57,444 nt of DNA, from positions 1 through 57,444 of the forward strand of contig CAMDZD010000012.1 of NCBI GenBank assembly GCA_945910815.1, written 5' to 3'. Under the pieces are notes generated by a model. It was not told the DNA's origin. It worked only from the letters and a program-made list of their open reading frames with translations, and searched no databases. Both the position numbers and the translations under genes were made by a program. Origin of the DNA: an uncultured Clostridia bacterium (GTDB lineage: Bacteria; Bacillota; Clostridia; Oscillospirales; Ruminococcaceae). Positions 1 through 6,615 of the stretch are shown here, one piece after another (the first letter of the stretch is position 1; each line of letters opens with the position of its first letter).

Positions 1-2
1 AA

Positions 3-359
3 GAACATAATATCCGTGTTAAAATACTGGATATTCCAACCACTCTTGCTGATTTTCCTGACGGTCAGCAATGGGTACTTGATATGATTAATAATATTCT
101 TATTGAGGTTCTCGGAAGTATCGCAGAAGCCGAACGTATCAAGATAAAACAACGTCAGCGTGAGGGTATAGATTCCGCAAGAAAACGGGGTATTGTAAAA
201 TTCGGCAGACCAAAAGCAAATATACCTGACAACTGGTATGAAATACTTTTACGGGTTCATTCAGGTGAAATAAAATCCACAGAAGCAATGAAAATACTGA
301 ATCTTAAGAAATCAACATATTATAAACTGCGTAAGCTTTACCCTTTGAGATTTAAATAA
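3..359 (+). CDS. Serine recombinase (resolvase/invertase type), C-terminal fragment
   Basis: The open frame runs in from the left edge, so the catalytic N-terminus is outside the window. What is visible is the end of the resolvase catalytic domain, the long E-helix (EVLGSIAEAERIKIKQRQ, then a Gly-rich RKRG turn) and a short C-terminal helix-turn-helix ending near LKKSTYYKLRK. The short tail after the E-helix indicates the small serine recombinase class (Tn3/Hin type, usually about 180-210 aa), not a large serine integrase. Such enzymes cut and rejoin DNA at paired sites through a 5'-phosphoserine link. It lies about 0.9 kb from the broken end of sigK and could belong to the element that interrupts that gene. 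This link is inference. Confidence 0.85.
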   Translation, partial: EHNIRVKILDIPTTLADFPDGQQWVLDMINNILIEVLGSIAEAERIKIKQRQREGIDSARKRGIVKFGRPKANIPDNWYEILLRVHSGEIKSTEAMKILNLKKSTYYKLRKLYPLRFK

Positions 360-519
360 ACAATATGAGTTGCATTTACCATTTTATGAGTTTTATATAT
401 GCCTGAGATTTTATTCAAGGCAGTTTATTTCAAGTATCATACAAAATCAGGAGCTATGTAAGTATATTGTACATGTTCCGAAACATATCTTTATTTTTAA
501 GAAAGAGAGTGATACTTTT

Positions 520-687
520 ATGAACGCTGTTTTACATATGCCAACTTCCCCAGAGAAAATAAAAGAACTGGAAATCAAAATCGCAAAACTTCATGCAGAA
601 ATTGCTTTAAAGCATATTCAAAAAGAAGTAAAAACAAAAGATGATGCCATAAAGCTTATAAATCTTATTTGTGACAAACAAGACTGA
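520..687 (+). CDS. Small hypothetical protein (55 aa)
   Basis: I chose the ATG at 520 because a purine-rich ribosome-binding site (GAAAGAGAG) sits about 10 bases upstream. The same frame is open from 370, but the upstream part has no such site and reads as unlikely protein. The product is charged and probably helical, with many Lys and Glu and a heptad-like pattern (KIKELEIKIAKLHAEIALKH), so a short coiled coil is plausible. I recognise no family. It sits between the recombinase fragment and the double-HTH regulator, in what may be mobile DNA. The gene may or may not be real. Confidence 0.4.
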   Translation: MNAVLHMPTSPEKIKELEIKIAKLHAEIALKHIQKEVKTKDDAIKLINLICDKQD

Positions 688-689
688 TA

Positions 690-1301
690 TTATTTTTTCA
701 TATTAATAATTTTCAGATATGAGGTTTTATTTATCTTTATTCTGTTTTGTTCCCATTTTTTTAATGTTCCCAAAGGAATACCAATATTTTTTGCAAATTC
801 AGACTGCGTAAGTTTAAGTGACTTACGCAGTTTTTTTATCTGCTTTCCCTGACCGTGATAAAGAAATAAGTTGTATTCATCAAGCAATGCTGTCACATCA
901 ATTTTAAAAAGCTCAGCAATCATTGAGAGCTTGTCAATAGGATAGGCGTTAAGAATATTTCTTTCGTATCTTGAGTATGTAGTTCTGTCTACGCCTATAA
1001 CATCTGCAACTTCCGACTGTGATATTCCGTTTTTACATCTGTACCATTTCAGCTTGTCTGATACGCTTTTAAGTTTGCTTGATTCCGGGGTATTGCATAA
1101 AAAGGCTTTTTCCTGTTCTGACCTGTCAACAAGTTTAAAAGAATGTATATACAGAGGGGCATATATCAGTTTGTTATTTTTAAAACGATACATAATATAA
1201 AAATTTTCGTTAACCTGATAATATATTTTCCATAATCTTGGAAAGTATTCCGGTTCTGCATCGTTAAAAGCCAAAATATGAGTATAGAGTTTTCTATACA
1301 T
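690..1301 (-). CDS. XRE-family regulator with two helix-turn-helix domains
   Basis: This 203-aa protein has an unassigned N-terminal region of about 75 residues rich in Tyr and Phe. Two Cro/CI-type HTH domains follow: one around residues 80-140 (ISQSEVADVIGVDRTTYSRYE) and one at the C-terminus around 155-195 (LTQSEFAKNIGIPLGTLKKWE). It is presumably a DNA-binding transcription factor. The only ATG available for full length overlaps the last conserved codons of the sigK fragment in another frame, and no ribosome-binding site lies at normal distance, so the start is uncertain. A TTG about 11 codons in is an alternative. The overlap suggests that this gene lies at the edge of inserted DNA. Confidence 0.75.
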   Translation of the reverse strand: MYRKLYTHILAFNDAEPEYFPRLWKIYYQVNENFYIMYRFKNNKLIYAPLYIHSFKLVDRSEQEKAFLCNTPESSKLKSVSDKLKWYRCKNGISQSEVADVIGVDRTTYSRYERNILNAYPIDKLSMIAELFKIDVTALLDEYNLFLYHGQGKQIKKLRKSLKLTQSEFAKNIGIPLGTLKKWEQNRIKINKTSYLKIINMKK

Positions 1302-1609
1302 CTGCTTGCATAAGTCGCAAATTTAGCTCCTTTTGTGTAATCAAAGGTAGTGACAGCCTTTATAAGACCTATTGTCCCGATTGAAATAAGCTCCTCCTGT
1401 TCCTGCTGGCTGGGATTGTATTTCTTTACTATATGTGCAACAAGCCGGAGATTATGTTCAATAAGCTTATCTTTAGCGTTCTTGTCGCCCTTATACATCA
1501 TTTCAAAATATTTTTCCTCATCTTTTTTTGAAAGCGGTTTCGGGAAAACTCCCATATTATCAACATGAAGTGCAAAAAGTATAAGGCTGTTCAAAAGCTT
1601 TAAAATCAT
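1166..1609 (-). CDS. sigK: Sigma-K 5' half, interrupted after the Cys-Ile-Glu-Asn motif
   Basis: Residues 22-107 match the N-terminal half of the mother-cell sporulation sigma factor sigma-K. Markers are FPKPLS, the core-binding stretch LIEHNLRLVAHIVKK, LISIGTIGLIKA and ATYASRCIEN. The first 20 residues are hydrophobic, as in the membrane-bound pro-sequence of pro-sigma-K. Homology ends with codon 107 (about position 1289). The remaining 40 codons resemble no sigma factor, and regions 3 and 4 for promoter recognition are absent. The ATG at 1609 has a good ribosome-binding site (AAGGGGTG). The break coincides with the place where the skin element splits sigK in B. subtilis, so this is probably a reversibly or permanently interrupted gene. 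The missing 3' half is not in the window. Confidence 0.85.
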   Translation of the reverse strand: MILKLLNSLILFALHVDNMGVFPKPLSKKDEEKYFEMMYKGDKNAKDKLIEHNLRLVAHIVKKYNPSQQEQEELISIGTIGLIKAVTTFDYTKGAKFATYASRCIENSILIFWLLTMQNRNTFQDYGKYIIRLTKIFILCIVLKITN

Positions 1610-1728
1610 AAAATCACCCCTTAAAAAATATAAATCCGGCAGTATTATTATATTATGTCAGAGTTGTACATAATTCGCAGAAATCCAAAAAAATATTTGT
1701 GTATAATTACAATTTATATTAAAAAGCC

Positions 1729-1757
1729 TTGACAAACAGTTATGAATGATGTATACT
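1729..1757 (+). promoter_or_regulatory. Sigma-A promoter of the MarR gene
   Basis: A consensus -35 TTGACA (1729-1734) and a -10 TATACT (1752-1757) are separated by 17 bases, 47 bases before the MarR start codon. The match is nearly perfect, so this should be a strong promoter unless repressed. A GCTA/TAGC operator-like repeat lies just downstream of it. Confidence 0.85.
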
Positions 1758-1763
1758 ATAATT

Positions 1764-1778
1764 GCTAACAAAGATAGC
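1764..1778 (+). promoter_or_regulatory. Operator-like inverted repeat at the marR promoter
   Basis: GCTA and TAGC flank the core ACAAAGA just downstream of the -10 box. The first half, GCTAACAAA, is also one arm of the longer palindrome at 2286-2312 before the next gene. The shared half-site at two neighbouring promoters suggests binding by the MarR protein encoded between them, giving autoregulation. Confidence 0.55.
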
Positions 1779-1803
1779 TATTTATATTAGGAAGTGATTA
1801 TAT

Positions 1804-2226
1804 ATGGATTACTGCTCTATGGCGGAAGAAATCGTCAATATGCGTGGAACCCGTTCGCATATATGTTTCGACCGTAAACTTTCAAAGACAATGAAAGGCG
1901 AAATGTTCGTTCTGAATTATCTCAAAAATCATAATAATCAGGCTCACCCGAAAAATTTAAGTGATGAAATGATTGTTAGTACAGCAAGAATTGCTGTTAT
2001 TCTCAATAATCTTGAAAAAAATCAGCTTATTACACGTACTCCCGATTCTGAGGATAACCGTCAGATTATAGTGAAATTAAGCGAAAAGGGCGTTGCCCTT
2101 CTTGAAGAACATCATCAGGAAATTGTAAAATACATGACAAAAATACTTCAGAAACTCGGAAAAACAGATGCACAGGAATATGTCCGTATTCAGAAAAAGC
2201 TTATGCGTATACTCTCCGAAAACTGA
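1804..2226 (+). CDS. MarR-family transcriptional regulator
   Basis: The protein has 140 aa, typical of the family, with a winged-helix core. The recognition helix region lies around residues 55-80 (DEMIVSTARIAVILNNLEKNQ) and the wing is TRTPDSEDNRQIIVKLSEKG, the family's conserved Asp-Arg type wing. Dimerisation helices lie at both ends. MarR proteins usually repress their own operon and respond to small phenolic or oxidative signals. The upstream promoter carries an operator-like repeat that recurs before the next gene, an XRE regulator, so both are likely its targets. The ligand cannot be inferred. Confidence 0.9.
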   Translation: MDYCSMAEEIVNMRGTRSHICFDRKLSKTMKGEMFVLNYLKNHNNQAHPKNLSDEMIVSTARIAVILNNLEKNQLITRTPDSEDNRQIIVKLSEKGVALLEEHHQEIVKYMTKILQKLGKTDAQEYVRIQKKLMRILSEN

Positions 2227-2246
2227 TATGATTATTATTACTTTTG

Positions 2247-2267
2247 CTTACAGCATTTCGCTGTAAG
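2247..2267 (+). terminator. Rho-independent terminator after the MarR gene
   Basis: A perfect 8-bp stem (CTTACAGC / GCTGTAAG) with a 5-base loop is followed by TTTATTTC. It lies 21 bases after the MarR stop codon and separates that gene from the following XRE gene. Confidence 0.7.
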
Positions 2268-2285
2268 TTTATTTCAAATCAAATT

Positions 2286-2312
2286 GCTAATAAAATTAGT
2301 AATTTTGTTAGC
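2286..2312 (+). promoter_or_regulatory. 27-bp palindromic operator, probable MarR site
   Basis: The left arm GCTAATAAAATTA and right arm TAATTTTGTTAGC match at 12 of 13 positions around a central G. The site lies 23 bases before the XRE start codon and shares the GCTAACAAA half with the repeat at the marR promoter. Its length and symmetry suit a dimeric winged-helix regulator. Confidence 0.65.
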
Positions 2313-2335
2313 TCAAAAAGGAAGGAAGAAATACT

Positions 2336-2629
2336 ATGAAAGAAAATTCAACCGGAAAAAAACTTAAATCCTTAAGAGAAAATGCAGAGTACTCCCCCGA
2401 AAAGCTTGCAAGATTTTTAAACTGCACTCCTGAACAGGTTGTTCTTTGGGAAAACGGCGAACAGGAACCTAATTTTAATCAGCTGGCAATGATGTGCAAG
2501 CTTTACAGCGTTACTCCCGATGAAATGTTTTCACACATAAATGTAAATCATCTTGTTGACAACAGCATAAAAGATGAATTTCTCCACGAGGCATCTATAA
2601 ACAGAATTTTAAGAAGTCATTACCTATAA
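2336..2629 (+). CDS. Short XRE-family helix-turn-helix protein
   Basis: The 97-aa protein carries one Cro/CI-type HTH (about residues 10-62: LKSLRENAEYSPEKLARFLN, then WENGEQEPNFNQLAMMCKLY). A C-terminal tail of about 30 residues has no known domain. A GGAAGGAAG ribosome-binding site precedes the ATG. It follows the MarR gene, with a terminator and a palindromic operator in between, so it is probably controlled by MarR from its own promoter. The target is unknown. A bidirectional terminator lies immediately downstream. Confidence 0.8.
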   Translation: MKENSTGKKLKSLRENAEYSPEKLARFLNCTPEQVVLWENGEQEPNFNQLAMMCKLYSVTPDEMFSHINVNHLVDNSIKDEFLHEASINRILRSHYL

Positions 2630-2634
2630 GAAAA

Positions 2635-2664
2635 CCGGAACGGAAATTTTTAAATCCGTTCCGG
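2635..2664. terminator. Bidirectional terminator between converging regulators
   Basis: A 10-bp GC-rich perfect stem (CCGGAACGGA / TCCGTTCCGG) has a 10-base AT loop. It is flanked by a T-run on the plus side and by T's on the minus side. It sits between the converging genes ending at 2629 and 2672. Confidence 0.85.
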
Positions 2665-2671
2665 TGTTTTT

Positions 2672-3379
2672 TTAATTTTCTTTTTCCTTAAGATAGTTTT
2701 TCCACCATATTTCTCTTTCTTCTGAACTCATATTATCCCACTCTTCAGTACGCTTATCTATTTCCTCGGCTGTATACCCGTCATATCCTAAGCAGGGCTT
2801 TCCGGTATCAAGAAGAATATATTCATGAATATATTCTTCAAGTCCGTTATAAATATATTCATGTTCCATAATATTCTGAAATGTGAGAAAGTCAATAAGA
2901 TGATTTTTGTATATCTTCATATTTCCGTATGATTTCGCAAGCTTCGCTGTAATTTCCGGATAGTCATCACGCTTTTTTGAAAGATAAAGCTCTCTTATAA
3001 TCATTGAAATGATTTTATCATTGAAAGTAATTGTTACACTTTCATTGTCACAGTTTTTCATATCAACATAAGCATCAAAATCCTTTATCAGAGAACCAAG
3101 CTCAATTATAGTGCGGTCGCAGTATCCGACATCAGGAACTTTGCAGGATATAAGGCTGTCTGTTGTGACATTGAAGTATTCCGCAATTTTCATGAGGTTT
3201 ATAGCAGTCGGAACACTCTTTGCATCACAGTAATTACGCAGTGTTTTGGGGTCGATTCCGATAATGCCTGAAAGCTTGTTTATATTGATTTTTTTTTCAA
3301 ATATAAGGTCGTTCAGATTTGAGGCGAAATTCTTTTTCCACTTTATTTCGTCTTCCTTTTCGGGAGTATTAACTAACAT
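2672..3379 (-). CDS. XRE-family regulator divergent from the RNA ligase operon
   Basis: The protein has 235 aa. An N-terminal HTH covers about residues 15-75 (INKLSGIIGIDPKTLRNYCDAKSVPTAINL in the scanning and recognition helices). The rest, about 150 residues, is acidic and aromatic with no domain I can name, and it ends in a Trp/Glu-rich segment. The ribosome-binding site GGAAAGGAA precedes the ATG. The gene is divergent from 3718-5922. The shared intergenic region holds several AAGGA-type repeats (see 3400-3646), so this protein may regulate itself and the ligase operon. That is inference. Confidence 0.75.
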   Translation of the reverse strand: MLVNTPEKEDEIKWKKNFASNLNDLIFEKKININKLSGIIGIDPKTLRNYCDAKSVPTAINLMKIAEYFNVTTDSLISCKVPDVGYCDRTIIELGSLIKDFDAYVDMKNCDNESVTITFNDKIISMIIRELYLSKKRDDYPEITAKLAKSYGNMKIYKNHLIDFLTFQNIMEHEYIYNGLEEYIHEYILLDTGKPCLGYDGYTAEEIDKRTEEWDNMSSEEREIWWKNYLKEKEN

Positions 3380-3399
3380 ATTTTTTCCTTTCCGGAATC

Positions 3400-3646
3400 A
3401 AGGATTTTATTCCTGAAATATAATCCTTGAAATCCTTATAAATTTGTGTTAAAATCCTTGTAAACAAGATAAAATTCCTTAAGCAAAACTATCATACCAT
3501 ATATATTCATTTTTGTCAATAACAATGCTGAATTTTTGTGCAATCTTACAAAATTGAAATATATTACGTTCAAAAACGGACATATTGCTATAATTGTAAC
3601 AGCGTTATGCTTTTTTTCAAGGACATTAAAGAATTGTTTTAAGGAC
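3400..3646. promoter_or_regulatory. Cluster of AATCCTT/AAGGA repeats in a divergent intergenic region
   Basis: The 338-base gap between the XRE gene and the next operon holds AAGGATT at 3400, AATCCTT at 3422, 3431 and 3453, TTCCTT at 3475, and AAGGAC at 3619 and 3641. Several copies lie 21-22 bases apart, two helical turns, which suits regulator dimers bound to one DNA face. They flank the start of the XRE gene and also precede the forward promoter. The rest of the gap is AT-rich, with nothing else I can name. Confidence 0.5.
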
Positions 3647-3653
3647 GTCGAAT

Positions 3654-3682
3654 TTGCATTTTTTAATTGCTTGTGATAAGAT
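3654..3682 (+). promoter_or_regulatory. Probable promoter of the RNA ligase operon
   Basis: TTGCAT (3654-3659) and TAAGAT (3677-3682) are 17 bases apart, and a strong AAGGAGATA ribosome-binding site follows before the ATG at 3718. Two AAGGAC repeats end 8 bases upstream of the -35 box. The -10 box is off consensus, so regulation or activation is plausible. Confidence 0.5.
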
Positions 3683-3717
3683 AAATACACAAAAAACAAA
3701 CAAGGAGATATTATTGT

Positions 3718-4107
3718 ATGGTAGACTTCAGCAAATTAAAAAAAATCATCAGCAAAAACAACAGCGAAAGAATACAGCAGGCTCTTGCAATAACAGAGGC
3801 AATAAGACAGCTTGCAGTAATTCAGGAATGCCTCGAAATAAGTTTAGGAATAAAACTCGATAACAATATTGCCAGCGACGCTGTAAATGAGGTAGCAAGA
3901 GAATGGAATTTAAAATATTCAACTGTTTCTTCAAAATGCACAACACAAATGGATATGTCATTAAAAGACTTTGAAAATCTTGTTTCAGATGCAGTCAACG
4001 ACCGTTCCAAAATAATTACTCTTAAAAACACTTTAAGTAAATACGCTTCTCAGAACAACTATAAAGCCGACTGCACCGCAATTGACATGTATTTCGAAAA
4101 TTTTTAG
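3718..4107 (+). CDS. Hypothetical protein (129 aa), first gene of the RNA ligase operon
   Basis: A clean start has AAGGAGATA 8 bases upstream. The product is mostly helical by composition. Its Lys-rich N-terminus is followed by a hydrophobic helix (IQQALAITEAIRQLAVIQECLEISLGIKL) and a segment, NEVAREWNLKYSTVSSKCT, that could be a helix-turn-helix-like turn. No signal peptide or membrane segment is seen. I do not recognise the family. It lies only 18 bases before the RNA ligase gene and so is very probably co-transcribed with it. Confidence 0.7.
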   Translation: MVDFSKLKKIISKNNSERIQQALAITEAIRQLAVIQECLEISLGIKLDNNIASDAVNEVAREWNLKYSTVSSKCTTQMDMSLKDFENLVSDAVNDRSKIITLKNTLSKYASQNNYKADCTAIDMYFENF

Positions 4108-4125
4108 AGGAGGTGTAAACCGCTG

Positions 4126-5076
4126 TTGATTTTCCTAATCAGCAACGGGAAAAACATGTTAAACCACAAACACTATATGAATATCGACAATCTTAAAATC
4201 AAGTCACAGAAAAAATTCCATAAGGGTGATGATATTATCATTCAGGAAAAAATTGACGGTTCAAATGCAAGCTTTCAGTACAACAAAGATGATGATTGTC
4301 TTGACTGCTTCAGCAGAAATCAGCCTCTTTCAAAGGAAAATAATCTCCGTGGCTTTTATGAATGGGTTCAGAAACTTGACAAAAACAAGGTTCGTGAGGT
4401 TCTCGGCGATAATTTAAGAATGTTCGGTGAATGGCTTGTCCGTCATAAAGTTCAGTATCCGGAGGAATGTTATAATCAGCTTTACTGCTTTGATATATTC
4501 GATATGGAAAATAAAGTATATCTTCCTCAGAGCGAAGTGAAAATTCTTGCGGAAAAACTCGGTATCAGATATGTTCCCGTATTCTATGAGGGAAAATTCA
4601 CCGAATGGAATGACTATATGTCACTTGTCGGCAAAACTGAAATGGGCAGTGAAATCGGTGAGGGAATTGTTATTAAAAACATGTCCTCACTCTGCGATGA
4701 CGTTGCCTATACAAAAATCGTTCACGAAAAATTTGTCGAAGTTCAGCACCATAAGACAAAAAGGATTCCGAACCCTGTTGACAAGGAAAAAATGCTTGAA
4801 AGTCAGCGTTTAAGAGAACTTGCCAAAACTATCGTAACATATCAGAGAGTTGAAAAAATGCTCTTTAAGCTTATAGACGAAGGAATAATTCCCGAAAATT
4901 TTTCAAAATCCGATATGGGTACGATTTTAAAAAATCTTCCGTCTGCCGTATATCATGACTGTCTCAAAGAAGAACCCGAAATCGTAGGTCAGATTGAAAA
5001 TTTCGGAAAATATTCCGGAAATATTACTATTGGTATTATAAAAACTATTCTTGACGAAAAGGAAAGCAAAGGGTGA
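4126..5076 (+). CDS. Rnl2-type ATP-dependent RNA ligase
   Basis: The motifs of the covalent nucleotidyltransferase superfamily appear in order: motif I EKIDGSNAS with the AMP-accepting Lys at about residue 42, motif III around residues 98-104 (MFGEWLV), motif IV EGIVIK near 179-184, and motif V with Lys near 197 (YTKIV). The RNA ligase domain is followed by about 110 helical residues. These enzymes seal 3'-OH/5'-phosphate RNA breaks using ATP. I took the TTG at 4126, which suits the AGGAGG at 4108-4113. The ATG at 4156 (MLNHKHY) has a weaker site but would keep every motif. The neighbour to the right overlaps closely. An RlaP-like enzyme 2.6 kb away supports a role in RNA repair. Confidence 0.85.
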   Translation: MIFLISNGKNMLNHKHYMNIDNLKIKSQKKFHKGDDIIIQEKIDGSNASFQYNKDDDCLDCFSRNQPLSKENNLRGFYEWVQKLDKNKVREVLGDNLRMFGEWLVRHKVQYPEECYNQLYCFDIFDMENKVYLPQSEVKILAEKLGIRYVPVFYEGKFTEWNDYMSLVGKTEMGSEIGEGIVIKNMSSLCDDVAYTKIVHEKFVEVQHHKTKRIPNPVDKEKMLESQRLRELAKTIVTYQRVEKMLFKLIDEGIIPENFSKSDMGTILKNLPSAVYHDCLKEEPEIVGQIENFGKYSGNITIGIIKTILDEKESKG

Positions 5077-5082
5077 TTGTTT

Positions 5083-5922
5083 ATGAAATATCCCAAGCCC
5101 GATATGAAACACAGAAAATCCAAAAAATCAAAAGAGCCTGAACCAAAAAGAATACCTGCGGAGGATAAAACGATATTCGTCAACGGTGTCGAAATATTTA
5201 TTGATGCAAAAGCAAACAACTGGGAATCAATAGTAAGACGCCCTTATTATCAGATGAGGGGAAAAAGAATATCCGAAAGTCAGGCTTTTGAAATTATAAG
5301 GCTGACAGATGCATTTTTCAGTTGGGAACTTGATTTGGAACAGGCTGTTCATTCAATAAATTTCAATATGTGGTGGTTCAATACAAATCACTTTCCATAC
5401 AAATACGGCTGGATTAGCCCTGACGGATTTGTAGGAACTAACGGCATTATGCAGAAATGGCCTGATATTAATGAAATTATTGAGGAATGGAGTACATATG
5501 TCAGTCTCTTTCCGTATCTCGATTTGATTGTCGGAATAACATGGTGGAATGAAATGCCCGATGAAAGATGGGAACTCCTTTCAGATTATATAAATGAAAA
5601 AATCAGTGATGATGAATATATCTACAAGGAATATGATAACTTTCTTGAAAATCTCGATATAGGAATATGGGTTCATGACGGAAAAATTGAAATCATTGAT
5701 GCTGAAAAAACCGCAAAAATCTATAAGGAATATGATGAAAAATATTCCGAAAGCAATAAAAAAATATACGTTTCTAATTATAATCAGGATTTTCAGCCCG
5801 ATATTGTCAACTTTGAGTATCTTAAAAAATGCATTTCCGCTTACGGAATCGATGACCCCGAAACTTATCTTGAAAAAAATTTAAATCCCTTTATATTTAA
5901 GGATATTAAAGAAAAACTTTAA
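5083..5922 (+). CDS. Uncharacterised Trp/Tyr-rich protein, partner of the RNA ligase
   Basis: The ATG at 5083 is preferred over a TTG at 5077 because AAAGGGTGA lies at the right distance. The 279-aa product has a basic N-terminus (KHRKSKKSKEPEPKR), then a region unusually rich in Trp and Tyr (NMWWFNTNHFPYKYGW, ITWWNEMPDERWELL), and an acidic C-terminal half. No signal peptide, membrane segment or known catalytic motif is visible. It starts 6 bases after the ligase stop codon, so the two are translated together and probably act together. The basic tail might bind nucleic acid. Function unknown. Confidence 0.7.
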   Translation: MKYPKPDMKHRKSKKSKEPEPKRIPAEDKTIFVNGVEIFIDAKANNWESIVRRPYYQMRGKRISESQAFEIIRLTDAFFSWELDLEQAVHSINFNMWWFNTNHFPYKYGWISPDGFVGTNGIMQKWPDINEIIEEWSTYVSLFPYLDLIVGITWWNEMPDERWELLSDYINEKISDDEYIYKEYDNFLENLDIGIWVHDGKIEIIDAEKTAKIYKEYDEKYSESNKKIYVSNYNQDFQPDIVNFEYLKKCISAYGIDDPETYLEKNLNPFIFKDIKEKL

Positions 5923-5930
5923 AATAAAAA

Positions 5931-5954
5931 AGCGGACAATTTACAATGTCCGCT
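5931..5954. terminator. Bidirectional terminator, ligase operon / pnuC
   Basis: A perfect 8-bp stem AGCGGACA / TGTCCGCT with an 8-base loop is flanked by AAAAAA on the left and TTTTTT on the right. It serves the converging genes ending at 5922 (plus) and 5941 (minus). Its right arm overlaps the end of the pnuC coding sequence. Confidence 0.85.
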
Positions 5955-6615
5955 TTTTTGACTGCCTTTTTTTCATTCCTGCCCAGCTTAAAAATCCGTA
6001 TACATCATTAATAAGAAATACTAAAAAGCATATTACCATTGACGGACTTTCCGCAAGTATCCACAGCATTATAAGGATTATGTCATTGAGTGAATACGCA
6101 ATGGCATAATATTCACTTCTCCTCATTGTCAGATATGATGCAATAAAGCTTGTAAATACTGAAAGCGTACTTAATACTATCTGCGAGGTATCAAAAAAAT
6201 CAAGAATAAAATAAAAAATTACTGTTACAGCCGTTGCAAGAATACCGAGAAAAGCATATTCCTTTAATGAAAGAAAATTAATCTTTACTTCTGCTCTCCC
6301 CTTTTCAAACGGATTTTTAAGCCACGTTATTACCGATACAATTGCTATCGGAGAAGTCATTCCGAGATATGTTATCATTTCCCCGTAATATTTCGATTTA
6401 AATGAAATTACTGCATATATCAGGCTGAAAAATACTGTCAGAACTTGCCCTGCAACATTTCCCTTTGCATTAAGAATAAGAGATGTCGCACCTATAAGCG
6501 ATACAGCAAGCACTGCATAATTTTCACGGTCAAAAATAAAAAATGATACTGCTATAAGAATTACAGACAAGCTCCAAAGCAAAATCTCAGAAAGTGAAAA
6601 ATATTTTTTTGCCAT
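5941..6615 (-). CDS. pnuC: PnuC-family nicotinamide riboside/mononucleotide transporter
   Basis: An integral membrane protein of 224 aa with about seven hydrophobic helices. PnuC hallmarks include KSKYYGEMITYLGM, a SVITWLKNPF segment, and near the end MRRSEYYAIAYSLNDIILIMLW and FLINDVYGFLSW. The family takes up nicotinamide riboside or related NAD precursors down their gradient. The start at 6615 is set by a GGAGGA ribosome-binding site and by a consensus promoter at 6677-6705. The frame stays open upstream to 6705, but that part is promoter and leader. A structured leader could give NAD-responsive control (see 6616-6669). Confidence 0.85.
   Translation of the reverse strand: MAKKYFSLSEILLWSLSVILIAVSFFIFDRENYAVLAVSLIGATSLILNAKGNVAGQVLTVFFSLIYAVISFKSKYYGEMITYLGMTSPIAIVSVITWLKNPFEKGRAEVKINFLSLKEYAFLGILATAVTVIFYFILDFFDTSQIVLSTLSVFTSFIASYLTMRRSEYYAIAYSLNDIILIMLWILAESPSMVICFLVFLINDVYGFLSWAGMKKRQSKKRTL

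Noticed and set aside
1166..1288. Continuation of sigK after codon 107 as a normal or frameshifted sigma factor
   Set aside because: None of the frames shows region 3 or 4 residues; the DNA there encodes the N-terminus of the double-HTH regulator. It is a break, not a simple frameshift.
1650..1676. Sigma-E-like promoter before sigK (GAATTAT and CATAATAT on the minus strand)
   Set aside because: The boxes are loosely similar, but the 12-base spacing is short for sigma-E and the region is AT-rich, so chance matches are likely.
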